A stretch of 64,000 nucleotides of DNA from Lachnospiraceae bacterium. Its GTDB lineage: Bacteria; Bacillota; Clostridia; Lachnospirales; Lachnospiraceae. The notes below the pieces were generated by a model, which saw only the letters and a list, made by a program, of their open reading frames with translations, did no database searches and was not told the DNA's origin. Positions 7,671 through 15,601 of the stretch are shown piece by piece. The stretch lies in NCBI GenBank assembly GCA_017940415.1, contig JAGAYR010000045.1, positions 1 to 64,000 on the forward strand, given 5' to 3'. The translations under genes were made by a program, and so were the position numbers. Positions within the stretch are counted from its first letter, which is position 1. Each line of letters begins with the position of its first letter.

Positions 7671-9995
7671 ATGAGACATTCGGCACCCAAGAATAAACTG
7701 ATTACCAAGATTATTTTTCTGGTAGAAGTCATTATATTGATCACCAGTACCCTGTTTTGCACGGTTTCCCTATACAAGGCAAGGGCCGGAATAAGGAAGT
7801 CTATTCAGCAGAGAATGCTGGATATCTCCAATTGTGCAGCGGGATCGGTAAACGGAGATATTCTGGCTTCTTTGGATGAGACTACGATCGGAAGTCCGGA
7901 GTACAACGATCTGTACAGCAGACTTGCTGTATTCAGGGATAATGTAGAACTTGAATACGTTTACACCATCAAACAGGTAGGCGAGAAAGACTTTATTTTT
8001 ACGGTGGATCTGGACCAGGTAAGACCTGCCGCTTACGGAGACAGCGTAAAATATACCGAAGCTCTTGCAAGTGCCGGAAGAGGAGTAGCTGCGGTCGACG
8101 AGGTTCCTTATTCGGATTCCTGGGGTGTTTTTTACAGTGCTTACAGCCCGGTATTCGACTCAGCCGGAAAGGTTGCCGGAATTGTAGCGGCGGATTTTTC
8201 TGTCGACTGGTTTGAAGATCAGCTTTCCACACAGACCAGAACAACAGTGATAAGTTATGCAGTGATCTTATTGTTTTCCCTTCTGGTTGCAGCAGGTCTT
8301 TCGCTTATTACGGTCAGACCTTTTGTCCGTGCGCAGGGAGAACTTCTTGAAGAGAAAGTCCGTGCGGAAAGTGCGAACCATGCAAAGAGCGATTTCCTCG
8401 CAAATATGTCTCATGAGATCAGAACACCCATCAATGCGGTTCTTGGTATGAACGAGATGATACTGAGAGAAGATCATCGTGCACAGGAACTCGCCAAAGA
8501 TGATTCCGTTGATATGATCGAGACTTTGAGAAATATCAATGTCTATGCAAACGATGTTAAGAATGCCGGACATAATCTTCTTGCAATAGTAAACGACATC
8601 CTTGATTTTTCCAAGATCGAAGCCGGTAAGATGGATATTACCGAAGCTCCTTACCAGCTCAGTTCGCTACTGAACGATCTAAACAATATGATCCTTTTTA
8701 AGGCTCAGGAGAAGCAGCTTGATTTTAATGTCGATGTAGACCGGACACTTCCGGATGATCTGTATGGTGATGAAGTCCGTGTTCGCCAGATTCTTACAAA
8801 CATCCTGGGAAATGCCGTAAAGTATACGGAAAAAGGATTTGTAAGACTCACACTTCGCGGTGAAGAACAGGGTGACGGAACGATCCTTCTTAAAGCTGAA
8901 ATTACCGACACGGGAATCGGTATCCGACCTGAGGATAAAGAAAAACTGTTCACTAAATTCCAGCGGCTTGAGATGGAAAGAAACAGTACGGTTGAAGGAA
9001 CGGGGCTTGGACTTGTCATTACACAACGTCTTCTTGATATGATGGGCGGAACCATCGCGGTAGAGAGTGAATATGGAAAAGGTTCTGTATTTACGGTAAC
9101 CATTCCCCAGAGGATTGTTTCAAACGTATCCGTAGGAAATTTCCAGGAACGTTTTGAGACAAATATGAAAGAAGGGGGATCATATAAGGAATCGTTCCGA
9201 GCCCCTAATGCAAGAATACTTGTTGTTGATGATACCAGGATAAATCTTGCCGTTGTTGCCAATCTCTTAAAGAGTACGCTTATGAGAATAGACACGGCAC
9301 TGTCCGGTGCGGAAGCTGTTAAAAAAGCGGAAGAAACGGCTTACGATCTGATACTTATGGATCAGCGAATGCCGGAGATGGATGGAACGGAAGCACTTCA
9401 CAAGATACGGGAAACATCCGGAGGAAAAAGTTCAAAGGTTCCTGTTATATGTCTTACAGCCGATGCTGTCATAGGAGCCAAGGAAAGATATCTGTCTGAA
9501 GGTTTTTCAGATTATCTGACCAAGCCGATCGACAGTTTTGCACTTGAGAAGATGCTCAAAAAATATCTTCCTGCATCAAAAGTTCAATTGGTAAAGGAAG
9601 AAAAAATCGAAGATGTCCGGGAAGAAAAAGCCGCAGATTCTTTTGATGTACTCAGGGCTGCCGGAGTAAATCCTGTTGAGGGACTTAAGTATACAAATAA
9701 CGATGAGAGTTTTTACCGTTCGATGCTTACCGAATATGCATCAAGTTATGAAGAAAAATCTGCCAAGATCAATGAATATTTCTCAAAAGAGGATTGGGAA
9801 GAGTACGGAATATATGTACATGCTCTTAAGAGTACATCGAAGATGATAGGAGCGGTGGAATTATCCGAACTGGCATTAAGACTTGAAGAAGCGGCTAAAA
9901 ACAATGATGAAGGCATCATCAAAGGAAAACATGAACTGATGATGAAACGATATGAAGCGGTAACAAAGGCAATAAACATAACCGCATCAAAATGA
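7671..9995 (+). CDS. Membrane-bound hybrid histidine kinase (sensor-HisKA-HATPase-REC-HPt)
   Basis: A 774-residue multistep phosphorelay protein. Helix 1 (about 9-32) and helix 2 (about 193-215) bracket an extracellular sensor region of about 160 residues, Cache/PAS-like in length. Then come HisKA with the H-box SHEIRTPINAVLG (His about 248), an HATPase domain with N-box NAVKYTE and G-boxes DTGIGI and GTGLGL, a receiver domain with phospho-acceptor Asp (about 564, in LILMDQRMPEMDG), and a C-terminal HPt domain with His about 717 (VHALKSTSKMIGA). All phosphotransfer residues are present. No separate DNA-binding response regulator lies nearby, so output is probably through an orphan regulator or cyclic-di-GMP enzyme elsewhere. 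The start is set by a GGGGG-type ribosome binding site just before ATG 7671. Confidence 0.93.
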   Translation: MRHSAPKNKLITKIIFLVEVIILITSTLFCTVSLYKARAGIRKSIQQRMLDISNCAAGSVNGDILASLDETTIGSPEYNDLYSRLAVFRDNVELEYVYTIKQVGEKDFIFTVDLDQVRPAAYGDSVKYTEALASAGRGVAAVDEVPYSDSWGVFYSAYSPVFDSAGKVAGIVAADFSVDWFEDQLSTQTRTTVISYAVILLFSLLVAAGLSLITVRPFVRAQGELLEEKVRAESANHAKSDFLANMSHEIRTPINAVLGMNEMILREDHRAQELAKDDSVDMIETLRNINVYANDVKNAGHNLLAIVNDILDFSKIEAGKMDITEAPYQLSSLLNDLNNMILFKAQEKQLDFNVDVDRTLPDDLYGDEVRVRQILTNILGNAVKYTEKGFVRLTLRGEEQGDGTILLKAEITDTGIGIRPEDKEKLFTKFQRLEMERNSTVEGTGLGLVITQRLLDMMGGTIAVESEYGKGSVFTVTIPQRIVSNVSVGNFQERFETNMKEGGSYKESFRAPNARILVVDDTRINLAVVANLLKSTLMRIDTALSGAEAVKKAEETAYDLILMDQRMPEMDGTEALHKIRETSGGKSSKVPVICLTADAVIGAKERYLSEGFSDYLTKPIDSFALEKMLKKYLPASKVQLVKEEKIEDVREEKAADSFDVLRAAGVNPVEGLKYTNNDESFYRSMLTEYASSYEEKSAKINEYFSKEDWEEYGIYVHALKSTSKMIGAVELSELALRLEEAAKNNDEGIIKGKHELMMKRYEAVTKAINITASK

Positions 9996-9998
9996 TCA

Positions 9999-10028
9999 AA
10001 ACCGCTTATCCGCCCGGGTAAGCGGTTT
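9999..10028 (+). terminator. Stem-loop after the histidine kinase
   Basis: A 10-bp perfect stem (AAACCGCTTA 9999-10008 with TAAGCGGTTT 10019-10028). The tail is only moderately T-rich, so it may be a weak terminator or an mRNA 3'-end stabiliser. Confidence 0.6.
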
Positions 10029-10047
10029 AATATTTGGGGGTATTGAT

Positions 10048-11862
10048 ATGAAATTATCAGAAAGACCTATGGAAATCACAGACAGGGCATTTCGCTTTGA
10101 TTCATTTACGGACGGATCGGTGGTTTCCGGAAAAAAATGCGGAAGGCTTCCTGCTATGGGCTGGAACAGCTGGAATGCGTTCGGAAGCGGTAATACCGAA
10201 GTCTTGACTAAAGCGATGGCAGAGAAGATTGTTGAGCTTGGTCTCGATAAGCTGGGATACAAATATATAGTTCTTGACGACGGATGCTATAAATCCGAAA
10301 GGGTGAACGGACTTCTTGCAAATGAAGAAGAAAAATTCCCTTCGGGATTTAGAGCTCTTGCAGATCATCTTCATTCAATGGGACTGAAGTTCGGAATGTA
10401 CAATGACATCGGAACAAACTTGTGTGCCGGTGCAGCCGTGGGAACATGCGGTCATGAGAGAGAGGATGCTCAGACATATATCGACTGGGATATAGATTTT
10501 ATCAAAGTTGATAATTGTTATTACCTCTGGGATAATGCAACTTTTTCAAATGCTGAAAATGCAAAATATACTTATGCTCCGGCAATCAAAAGTATTCATG
10601 TGACCGGATGCGGAGTTGATAGAACATATGAAGCAGAAGCAGACGGAATATTGTTTGGAAACGGAGTTGTCATTACTGAAGAAGATGGAGTAGAGATTGT
10701 AAAAGGCATCGGAACATTTGATGGAACCGGTCCGGATCATTCCCCAGTCGGAGATTTAAGCGGGGAACTCAGATTCCTAATAACTGCAGATGAAGAGGGA
10801 GATGCAGAGCTTATCGTTGAATATGCTACAGGTAGAGAATCTGAAACAGGAAGTTGGCTTCAGATTGCCGTAGGAGAAGGAGAAACTGTTGAGTATTTCT
10901 ATGACGATCTGCTTCCCGAGTCGGAAAGCAAAACAGCTTTTATTAAATCATCGTCGATAAAGATCAGATTGAATAAGGGAGAAAATATTCTTCGTCTGAT
11001 GAACCACAGACGTCAGGAGAATACTCTTTGTTCATACGCCGAACTTGTCAAAGGATTTGAAGAGGCTTTTAAGAACGGATCTTCGAGAAAGGACATAATA
11101 CTGTCCATTTGTGAATGGGGGAAGACTCAGCCGCAGAATTGGGGATATAAAGTAGGTGACTCATGGAGGATTCTTAACGATATTACTTTTCAGGTAGGCG
11201 CTGACGGAGATCCAGGAAAAGCCAACTGGTCAGGTGATTATACAACCGGAGTAACGAACCAGTATAACAAAGCAGTTATCATGGATGAATTTGCGGGACT
11301 TACTAAAGGCTGGAACGATCCCGATATGATGATGATCGGGATGGACGGGCTTGATGAGACCATGTGCAAGAGTCACATGACGATGTGGTGCATGATGAAC
11401 TCACCGCTTATGCTGGGTCTTGACCTCAGGAGAGTTGAAAAGGGAGATTGGATTCATAATATCATCTCCAATAAAGAGCTTATCGATCTTAACCAGGATG
11501 CTCTGGGCATTCAGTCCAAGCGAATATATTCAAGTCTTGAAAAAGAAAACCCGGACAAAGTATATTTACGCGATAACAAAAGAGTTGATGTACTTGCAAA
11601 GCCTCTATCGGACGGAAGCATTGCTCTTGCTTTTATAAATCTTGATACAGCGGATACACATGAGAAAATCTGCGTAGATAATAATCTTATCATCAAGTAT
11701 CTTCGCGATAAAATATCCGATCCCAATGTATTTGAAAAAGCATCATCATATTCAGTAAAAGATTTATGGAATGGAAATACATTCTTAAACGAAGAGGGAA
11801 AATTTGAAGTGTCCGGTATTAAAGCATGTGACACCATAGTATGGAGGATATATCCTCAGTGA
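10048..11862 (+). CDS. GH27 alpha-galactosidase-like enzyme with an internal carbohydrate-binding-like insertion
   Basis: A 604-residue glycoside hydrolase of clan D, family GH27, releasing alpha-linked galactose (or beta-L-arabinopyranose in some members). Visible signatures are MGWNSWNAFG, the nucleophile segment DFIKVDNC (Asp about 155), a likely acid/base Asp about 371 in GDSWRI, and WNDPDM. Between the nucleophile strand and the next barrel strand lies an extra module at about residues 180-325, rich in acidic and beta-strand-like sequence (EAEADG...), resembling CBM35/CBM6-type jelly rolls. The final part (about 500-604) is the usual C-terminal beta domain. No signal peptide is present, so it acts on imported oligosaccharides. 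GGGGG precedes ATG 10048. It overlaps the next gene by 4 nt. Confidence 0.9.
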   Translation: MKLSERPMEITDRAFRFDSFTDGSVVSGKKCGRLPAMGWNSWNAFGSGNTEVLTKAMAEKIVELGLDKLGYKYIVLDDGCYKSERVNGLLANEEEKFPSGFRALADHLHSMGLKFGMYNDIGTNLCAGAAVGTCGHEREDAQTYIDWDIDFIKVDNCYYLWDNATFSNAENAKYTYAPAIKSIHVTGCGVDRTYEAEADGILFGNGVVITEEDGVEIVKGIGTFDGTGPDHSPVGDLSGELRFLITADEEGDAELIVEYATGRESETGSWLQIAVGEGETVEYFYDDLLPESESKTAFIKSSSIKIRLNKGENILRLMNHRRQENTLCSYAELVKGFEEAFKNGSSRKDIILSICEWGKTQPQNWGYKVGDSWRILNDITFQVGADGDPGKANWSGDYTTGVTNQYNKAVIMDEFAGLTKGWNDPDMMMIGMDGLDETMCKSHMTMWCMMNSPLMLGLDLRRVEKGDWIHNIISNKELIDLNQDALGIQSKRIYSSLEKENPDKVYLRDNKRVDVLAKPLSDGSIALAFINLDTADTHEKICVDNNLIIKYLRDKISDPNVFEKASSYSVKDLWNGNTFLNEEGKFEVSGIKACDTIVWRIYPQ

Positions 11863-12239
11863 AGCTTCAAAGATTTATCAGTCTTTTAATGGGAAATGAT
11901 GGTTCGGATTGTATTGAAGAAGCACATCGGCTCGGCATCATAGACAAGTACGAATCTGAACACTCGGAAAACACACTCCTTAGAAAAGATGTTGCAAGAA
12001 TACTTCATCTGTATATGACAAAAGAATTAGAGATCGGGGATGAAGCAGATATTTCACCTGCATCTGTTTTAAAGGATCTGTACGATTGCAGAGTGTGTGT
12101 AAATCATATTGCTCAGGTATATCTAAAAGGTATCATGAAAGCACATGCATATCCTAATGGATTATTACTCTTTGACTCCGGTTTGGAGATTTCGGATGAG
12201 GAGGCAAAAGAAGCAATAAATATTCTTCCGAATAGGTAA
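11859..12239 (+). CDS. Small protein with a degenerate SLH-like segment
   Basis: A 126-residue protein. The preferred start is GTG at 11859, overlapping the TGA of the GH27 gene, because GGAGG (11843-11847) lies 11 nt upstream; an in-frame ATG at 11841 has no ribosome binding site. The sequence has the spacing of a worn S-layer-homology repeat (a KDLYDCRVCVNHIAQVYLKGIM core followed by a short acidic helix), but no signal peptide, so a cell-wall role is doubtful. Two closely spaced cysteines (CRVC) are notable. The function is unknown. Confidence 0.65.
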   Translation: MKLQRFISLLMGNDGSDCIEEAHRLGIIDKYESEHSENTLLRKDVARILHLYMTKELEIGDEADISPASVLKDLYDCRVCVNHIAQVYLKGIMKAHAYPNGLLLFDSGLEISDEEAKEAINILPNR

Positions 12240-12309
12240 TAATATGTGTTAAGTATGCCGATATAATATATGAAACGGATTTTTATGCATTGATACACGG
12301 AGGTATCAT

Positions 12310-12891
12310 ATGAAGATTGGTGAAGCAAAACCGATATATTATGCCAACAGACGTGAACTTGTAGATCAGACCCGTGAGCTTTACGCACGTAAGGAAAAAG
12401 CAGAAAATGCATATAAGCTTACGGGAGATAAAACATTTTCCGAACAGGCGGCTTCTCTGGAACTTTCTCTCGATGCGACACAGAAAGCCTTTGAAGAAAA
12501 CCAAAAGGTTCTTGATTCTATTTCGGAACAGGAAGTAGCGGTTTTCAATATGGAAAATTCCAAGCAGCAGGGCGATGCCATGGAAAAGGAAATGGAGAAC
12601 CTGGGCAAAGTCATGATTGTTTTCAGAAGGCTGGCTAAGGGCGATATAGTTCCTTTGACTGATGAAAAGAAGCTGATGGAATATGACGATAAGATGTATC
12701 AGATGGCTAAGAATATGCAGGCCATGGCTCAGCAGATGGAGAAGGAGCACGAAAAGCACAAGTCTCTTTGGGAAGATGAAGAAAACCCCGAATACCCGGA
12801 TCCTAAGGAAGTGGCAGATAATACGGAGTATGCAGGAGAGCTTCCCGATATAGAGATTCCGGCAGTCGAAGTATCTGAACCCGAATTATAA
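12310..12891 (+). CDS. Conserved-looking coiled-coil protein of unknown function
   Basis: A 193-residue, highly charged, soluble protein. Residues about 15-75 and 115-155 have strong heptad-like helical character with few prolines; the C-terminal 35 residues are acidic and Pro/Glu-rich. No enzyme motif or membrane segment is visible. GGAGG lies 7 nt before ATG 12310. A possible -10 element (TATAAT near 12263) suggests its own promoter. I do not recognise the family; the composition suggests a scaffold or a surface-structure accessory protein. Confidence 0.65.
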   Translation: MKIGEAKPIYYANRRELVDQTRELYARKEKAENAYKLTGDKTFSEQAASLELSLDATQKAFEENQKVLDSISEQEVAVFNMENSKQQGDAMEKEMENLGKVMIVFRRLAKGDIVPLTDEKKLMEYDDKMYQMAKNMQAMAQQMEKEHEKHKSLWEDEENPEYPDPKEVADNTEYAGELPDIEIPAVEVSEPEL

Positions 12892-12902
12892 CAATCTGAT
12901 TA

Positions 12903-12931
12903 TTGACATGGCCGGTATACCGATATAGAAT
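12903..12931 (+). promoter_or_regulatory. Strong promoter with a palindrome between -35 and -10
   Basis: TTGACA (12903-12908) and TAGAAT (12926-12931) are 17 bp apart. The spacer contains the perfect palindrome CGGTATACCG (12913-12922), which could be a repressor operator. Transcription would begin near 12938, directly ahead of a leader reading frame. Confidence 0.7.
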
Positions 12932-12960
12932 CAACGTAATAATTTTGAGGAGACGAACTC

Positions 12961-13059
12961 TTGAATAATAACGCTATGAGATATTCATACATTTCTATTA
13001 TTTCCATTTGCGCTGCATATGGTCTTAATGGTGTATGTAAATATCCGGGTAGCAGATAA
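12961..13059 (+). CDS. 32-residue leader peptide ahead of a terminator/antiterminator
   Basis: TTG at 12961, with GAGGAGA 7 nt upstream, opens a 32-codon frame ending at TAA 13057-13059. An internal ATG-AGA (codons 6-7) is followed by an Ile/Ser/Tyr-rich run. The stop codon lies inside GCAGATAAG (13052-13060), which can pair with the terminator arm downstream. The peptide has no transmembrane signature and is best read as a cis-acting leader. Whether it stalls ribosomes in response to an antibiotic, an amino acid shortage or another signal cannot be told. Confidence 0.6.
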   Translation: MNNNAMRYSYISIISICAAYGLNGVCKYPGSR

Positions 13060-13127
13060 GAGCAGTTTTCTAAAACAGTAAGTTAAATGATTACCGCTTA
13101 TCCTGCAGGATAGGCGGTATTTTTATT
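13052..13127 (+). promoter_or_regulatory. Transcription attenuator: terminator with competing antiterminator
   Basis: A 12-bp terminator stem (13092-13103 with 13108-13119; TGCA loop; T-tract to 13127) lies directly before the AGGAGG of the kinase gene. Its left arm and loop, CTTATCCTGC (13097-13106), can instead pair with GCAGATAAG (13052-13060) at the end of the leader frame, leaving one bulged C. A ribosome finishing the leader would cover GCAGATAAG and allow termination; one stalled earlier would expose it and allow readthrough. Confidence 0.65.
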
Positions 13128-13139
13128 AGGAGGTAAGGA

Positions 13140-13775
13140 ATGGATCTGATAGTAATAATCGGAAGCGGAGCAGTAGGTAAGATGACAACGGGTCAGGAAC
13201 TTATGAAGATCACTGATTTTAGATTGTTTCACAATCACATGATGATCGAACCTGTTATTGAGATCTTCGGACAATTTAACGGAAGTGCCGTAAGCAGACT
13301 TCGTGAAGTTGTCTTCGATGAATTTATGAAGACAAACTATCAGGGCATGATCTTTACTTTCATGTGGGCATTTGATATGCAGGAAGACTGGGATTATATC
13401 AAATCCGTCGCGGACAGATTCGAGGCTACAGGAGGAACTGTATACTATGTTGAACTGGTTGCGGACAGAGCAGTGAGACTTGAGAGAAATAAAACCGAAA
13501 ACCGACTCAGGAATAAAGCTTCCAAGCGGGATATCGCCATATCGGAAGAGAGAATGCTCAGAGAGGAAACGAAATATCGTATCGTGAGCCAAGATGGAGA
13601 AATCCCTTTTGAAAATTATATCAAGATTGATAATACAAATCTTGAGCCTGACGTGGTTGCCCGTATGATCAAAGAAAGATTCAATCTCCCCGATAAAGGA
13701 AATACAGACCTTGTAAACCGCATTAAGCTGGATGAAGTAAAAACGATCCTGATGAAAAGACGGTTTCTTTTATAA
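13140..13775 (+). CDS. P-loop kinase-like ATPase of unknown substrate
   Basis: A 211-residue P-loop protein. The Walker A variant GSGAVGKMT is at residues about 8-16, followed by a conserved FHNHM segment (about 36-40), DMQEDWDYI, and an LID-like arginine region LERNKTENRLRNKASKRD, as in small nucleoside, shikimate or drug kinases. Proteins of this type are common in Firmicutes and usually annotated only as AAA or shikimate-kinase-like. The C-terminal 30 residues look atypical, perhaps because a rearrangement joined it to an acetyltransferase remnant. AGGAGG precedes ATG 13140 inside the attenuator exit. Leader-controlled expression suggests induction by a translation inhibitor, possibly with the kinase as a resistance factor (inference). 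Confidence 0.8.
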   Translation: MDLIVIIGSGAVGKMTTGQELMKITDFRLFHNHMMIEPVIEIFGQFNGSAVSRLREVVFDEFMKTNYQGMIFTFMWAFDMQEDWDYIKSVADRFEATGGTVYYVELVADRAVRLERNKTENRLRNKASKRDIAISEERMLREETKYRIVSQDGEIPFENYIKIDNTNLEPDVVARMIKERFNLPDKGNTDLVNRIKLDEVKTILMKRRFLL

Positions 13776-14002
13776 GTCCGCTTTTTGTTCTTCCGGAATA
13801 TCAAAACCGAGGAATAGGATACATTGCGATACAAAAAGCATTTGAACTTCTTTCCGATGTGAAAACATGGAAGCTTGAAACAATTCTTCAGGAGCCTGCA
13901 AATTGTCATCTTTATGAGAAATGCGGATTTGTGAGAGTCGGGGAAGAAAAGATCGTAAATGACAAAATGACTCTCATCGATTATGAGCTGGTAAGGGGAT
14001 AA
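13736..14002 (+). pseudogene. C-terminal remnant of a GNAT acetyltransferase
   Basis: In the frame next to the kinase frame, 88 codons run from just after a TGA (13733-13735) to TAA 14000-14002. They read as the second half of a GNAT domain: a beta-4 strand (KTVSFISPLFVLPEYQ), the acetyl-CoA loop QNRGIG and the C-terminal segment LYEKCGFVRVGEE. There is no start codon and the N-terminal half is missing, so the gene is broken. It overlaps the last 13 codons of the kinase gene, which suggests a deletion that fused the two. Confidence 0.7.
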
Positions 14003-14049
14003 GTATTCTAAATAAAACCTTAAAGAAATATTTGTTGTATGTAAATGTG

Positions 14050-14073
14050 CACCGGTGATATTATTCACCGGTG
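14050..14073 (+). terminator. Stem-loop, weak terminator or operator
   Basis: A 9-bp perfect inverted repeat (CACCGGTGA 14050-14058 with TCACCGGTG 14065-14073) followed by only three Ts. It ends the kinase/remnant unit or serves the lipoprotein gene that starts at 14116. Confidence 0.5.
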
Positions 14074-14115
14074 TTTGAGGGTACATAGATCAAATATGAA
14101 AGAAGGTTTTATTTT

Positions 14116-15222
14116 ATGAAATGTTACAAGATGTTATCCGGAATGCTGGCTGCAGCGATTTTACTTTCGGGATGCGGAGCAAGAGGACTCAGATCCTCGA
14201 ATGCTGAGGCGATTAATTCGGAGGTTTCCGATGTTGTCATAGAAGTAAGTGAGAATAAAGAATTAGGTGAAGCACATGGGAATAAGGGATTGGGTGAAGA
14301 AACTGCCGAACCCGTATCCGAGTACTATTCTTTCGATCCTCATGTATATTCAGAAAAGCTTTCGGAAATCCGTGATGAGAAATTCTGGCAGGCTTTCTAT
14401 AATATGATAGATGCTATACGTGCCGGAGATGATTCTTTTGAGTGCCCTGATGAGAAAACATACTGGCAGGTAATTGATCCGTATACATTAAACTATCTGT
14501 ATCCGGTAGCTTGCGTGAATATCAGTCCCTACTATGGGGATGGACTATTCTATGAGAACGGTAAGGGTTATATATATTATGCCATTCCTAAAGAAGTTTT
14601 TGAGAAAAAACGCTTGAAATTTGAGCAGGAGATAAATGATATTCTCCATGAATGTATCAGAACTGATTATTCCGACTTTGAGAAATGTCTTTCTCTGTAT
14701 ACTTATATCGCAGAAAATTTTACATATGATTATGAAAAATACGAAACCGGCAGAATCGATTTGGATGAGGGCTCAACTTACAGCGCATTTTCCAAGAAGT
14801 GCGGAATATGCGGTGACATAGCTTCAATCTACGCTTATCTTCTTCTTCAGTGCGGAGTTGATGCATTTACTATAGATTCTTCGGAGGATGGACATTCCTG
14901 GACTTATGTAATGATTGATGGAAAGGGATATCACTGCGATCCTACGTGGGCATTAAGAGATGAGGGTGAAGCTCTTTATCTTTGGGATTTTATGGTCACC
15001 TCGGATTATAGGGCTGATGAAGGACTTCATCCATATCAGATCAGAGCATTCTTGTTTTATGATTATGACTACAATTATAATGAGACGGATCTTTCTGCAG
15101 ATGATGATAAATACTCCGAATTGTGGTCGTATGCCTTTGACAGTCTTGATACCGAGAACAATATCGTATATGGTACCGATATCTCAACAGGTGAAGCAAT
15201 TGAATTCCACTACAACGACTAA
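14116..15222 (+). CDS. Lipoprotein with a transglutaminase-like domain
   Basis: A 368-residue exported lipoprotein. The signal peptide ends in the lipobox LLSGC (Cys about 21). A linker of about 45 residues is followed by a globular region. A transglutaminase-like core is visible at about residues 180-280: KKCGICGDIASIYAYLL (nucleophile Cys), DGHSWTYVMIDG (His) and YHCDPTW (Asp), so the Cys-His-Asp triad is intact. Bacterial members of this fold are mostly peptidases or amidases acting on cell-surface peptides and not cross-linkers. The last 70 residues are very acidic and Tyr/Asp-rich. It opens an AT-rich stretch of lipoprotein genes. Confidence 0.85.
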   Translation: MKCYKMLSGMLAAAILLSGCGARGLRSSNAEAINSEVSDVVIEVSENKELGEAHGNKGLGEETAEPVSEYYSFDPHVYSEKLSEIRDEKFWQAFYNMIDAIRAGDDSFECPDEKTYWQVIDPYTLNYLYPVACVNISPYYGDGLFYENGKGYIYYAIPKEVFEKKRLKFEQEINDILHECIRTDYSDFEKCLSLYTYIAENFTYDYEKYETGRIDLDEGSTYSAFSKKCGICGDIASIYAYLLLQCGVDAFTIDSSEDGHSWTYVMIDGKGYHCDPTWALRDEGEALYLWDFMVTSDYRADEGLHPYQIRAFLFYDYDYNYNETDLSADDDKYSELWSYAFDSLDTENNIVYGTDISTGEAIEFHYND

Positions 15223-15238
15223 ATAGTTTAAAGCTGGT

Positions 15239-15311
15239 GGGGCGGTTCTGTGATTGGGCAGTAGTTCATTGCCGGGTCAGAGCCGTTCCCATCGTTTATT
15301 TATATAATTTT
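15239..15311 (+). terminator. Long imperfect terminator hairpin
   Basis: GGGGCGGTTCTG (15239-15250) pairs with the segment ending in GCCGTTCCC (15278-15290) with some G-U pairs around a 27-nt loop, followed by a T-rich region. It resembles the hairpins at 19045 and 58460 in core sequence. Confidence 0.55.
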
Positions 15312-15401
15312 CAATAAGGGATTGTTGAAAGAAATGATCCGATAGTGTTATTCTTGAATAGGGAAGTGAGATTAGAGGATTTTATCATAAGGAGACGGTT
15401 T

Positions 15402-15518
15402 ATGATAAGGTCTAATGGTCTTATTGTATTAAGTTCATTAATTTCTGTTTTTCTATCCTGTATCACAGGACTTCTTTGGGTTGAGTTTTATATTTCCAAA
15501 TTTTTCTCATCAGCTTGA
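15402..15518 (+). CDS. 38-residue membrane microprotein
   Basis: An ATG at 15402 with AAGGAGA upstream opens a 38-codon frame ending at TGA 15516-15518. Residues about 6-34 form one strongly hydrophobic helix containing a single Cys. It lies alone between a terminator and a broken protease gene. No homologue is recognised; it may be a small membrane protein or a type I toxin-like peptide, though no antisense RNA is evident. Between 15223 and 15601 nothing else coding is visible. Confidence 0.4.
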   Translation: MIRSNGLIVLSSLISVFLSCITGLLWVEFYISKFFSSA

Positions 15519-15601
15519 ACTGAATAACAAATCAGCAGTAGTAAGTCACTATTTGTTCAGTGGCCTTTTTGGGGTGCTGTTATAGTTTTGGGAGTTTATG
15601 T

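Noticed and set aside
8705-9295. 196-codon open frame on the - strand inside the histidine kinase
   Set aside because: Lies fully opposite conserved HATPase motifs; serine-rich product without domain features.
12270-12293. Seven-codon frame upstream of the coiled-coil gene as a fourth leader peptide
   Set aside because: No ribosome binding site, and it would overlap the probable transcript start; no competing hairpins.
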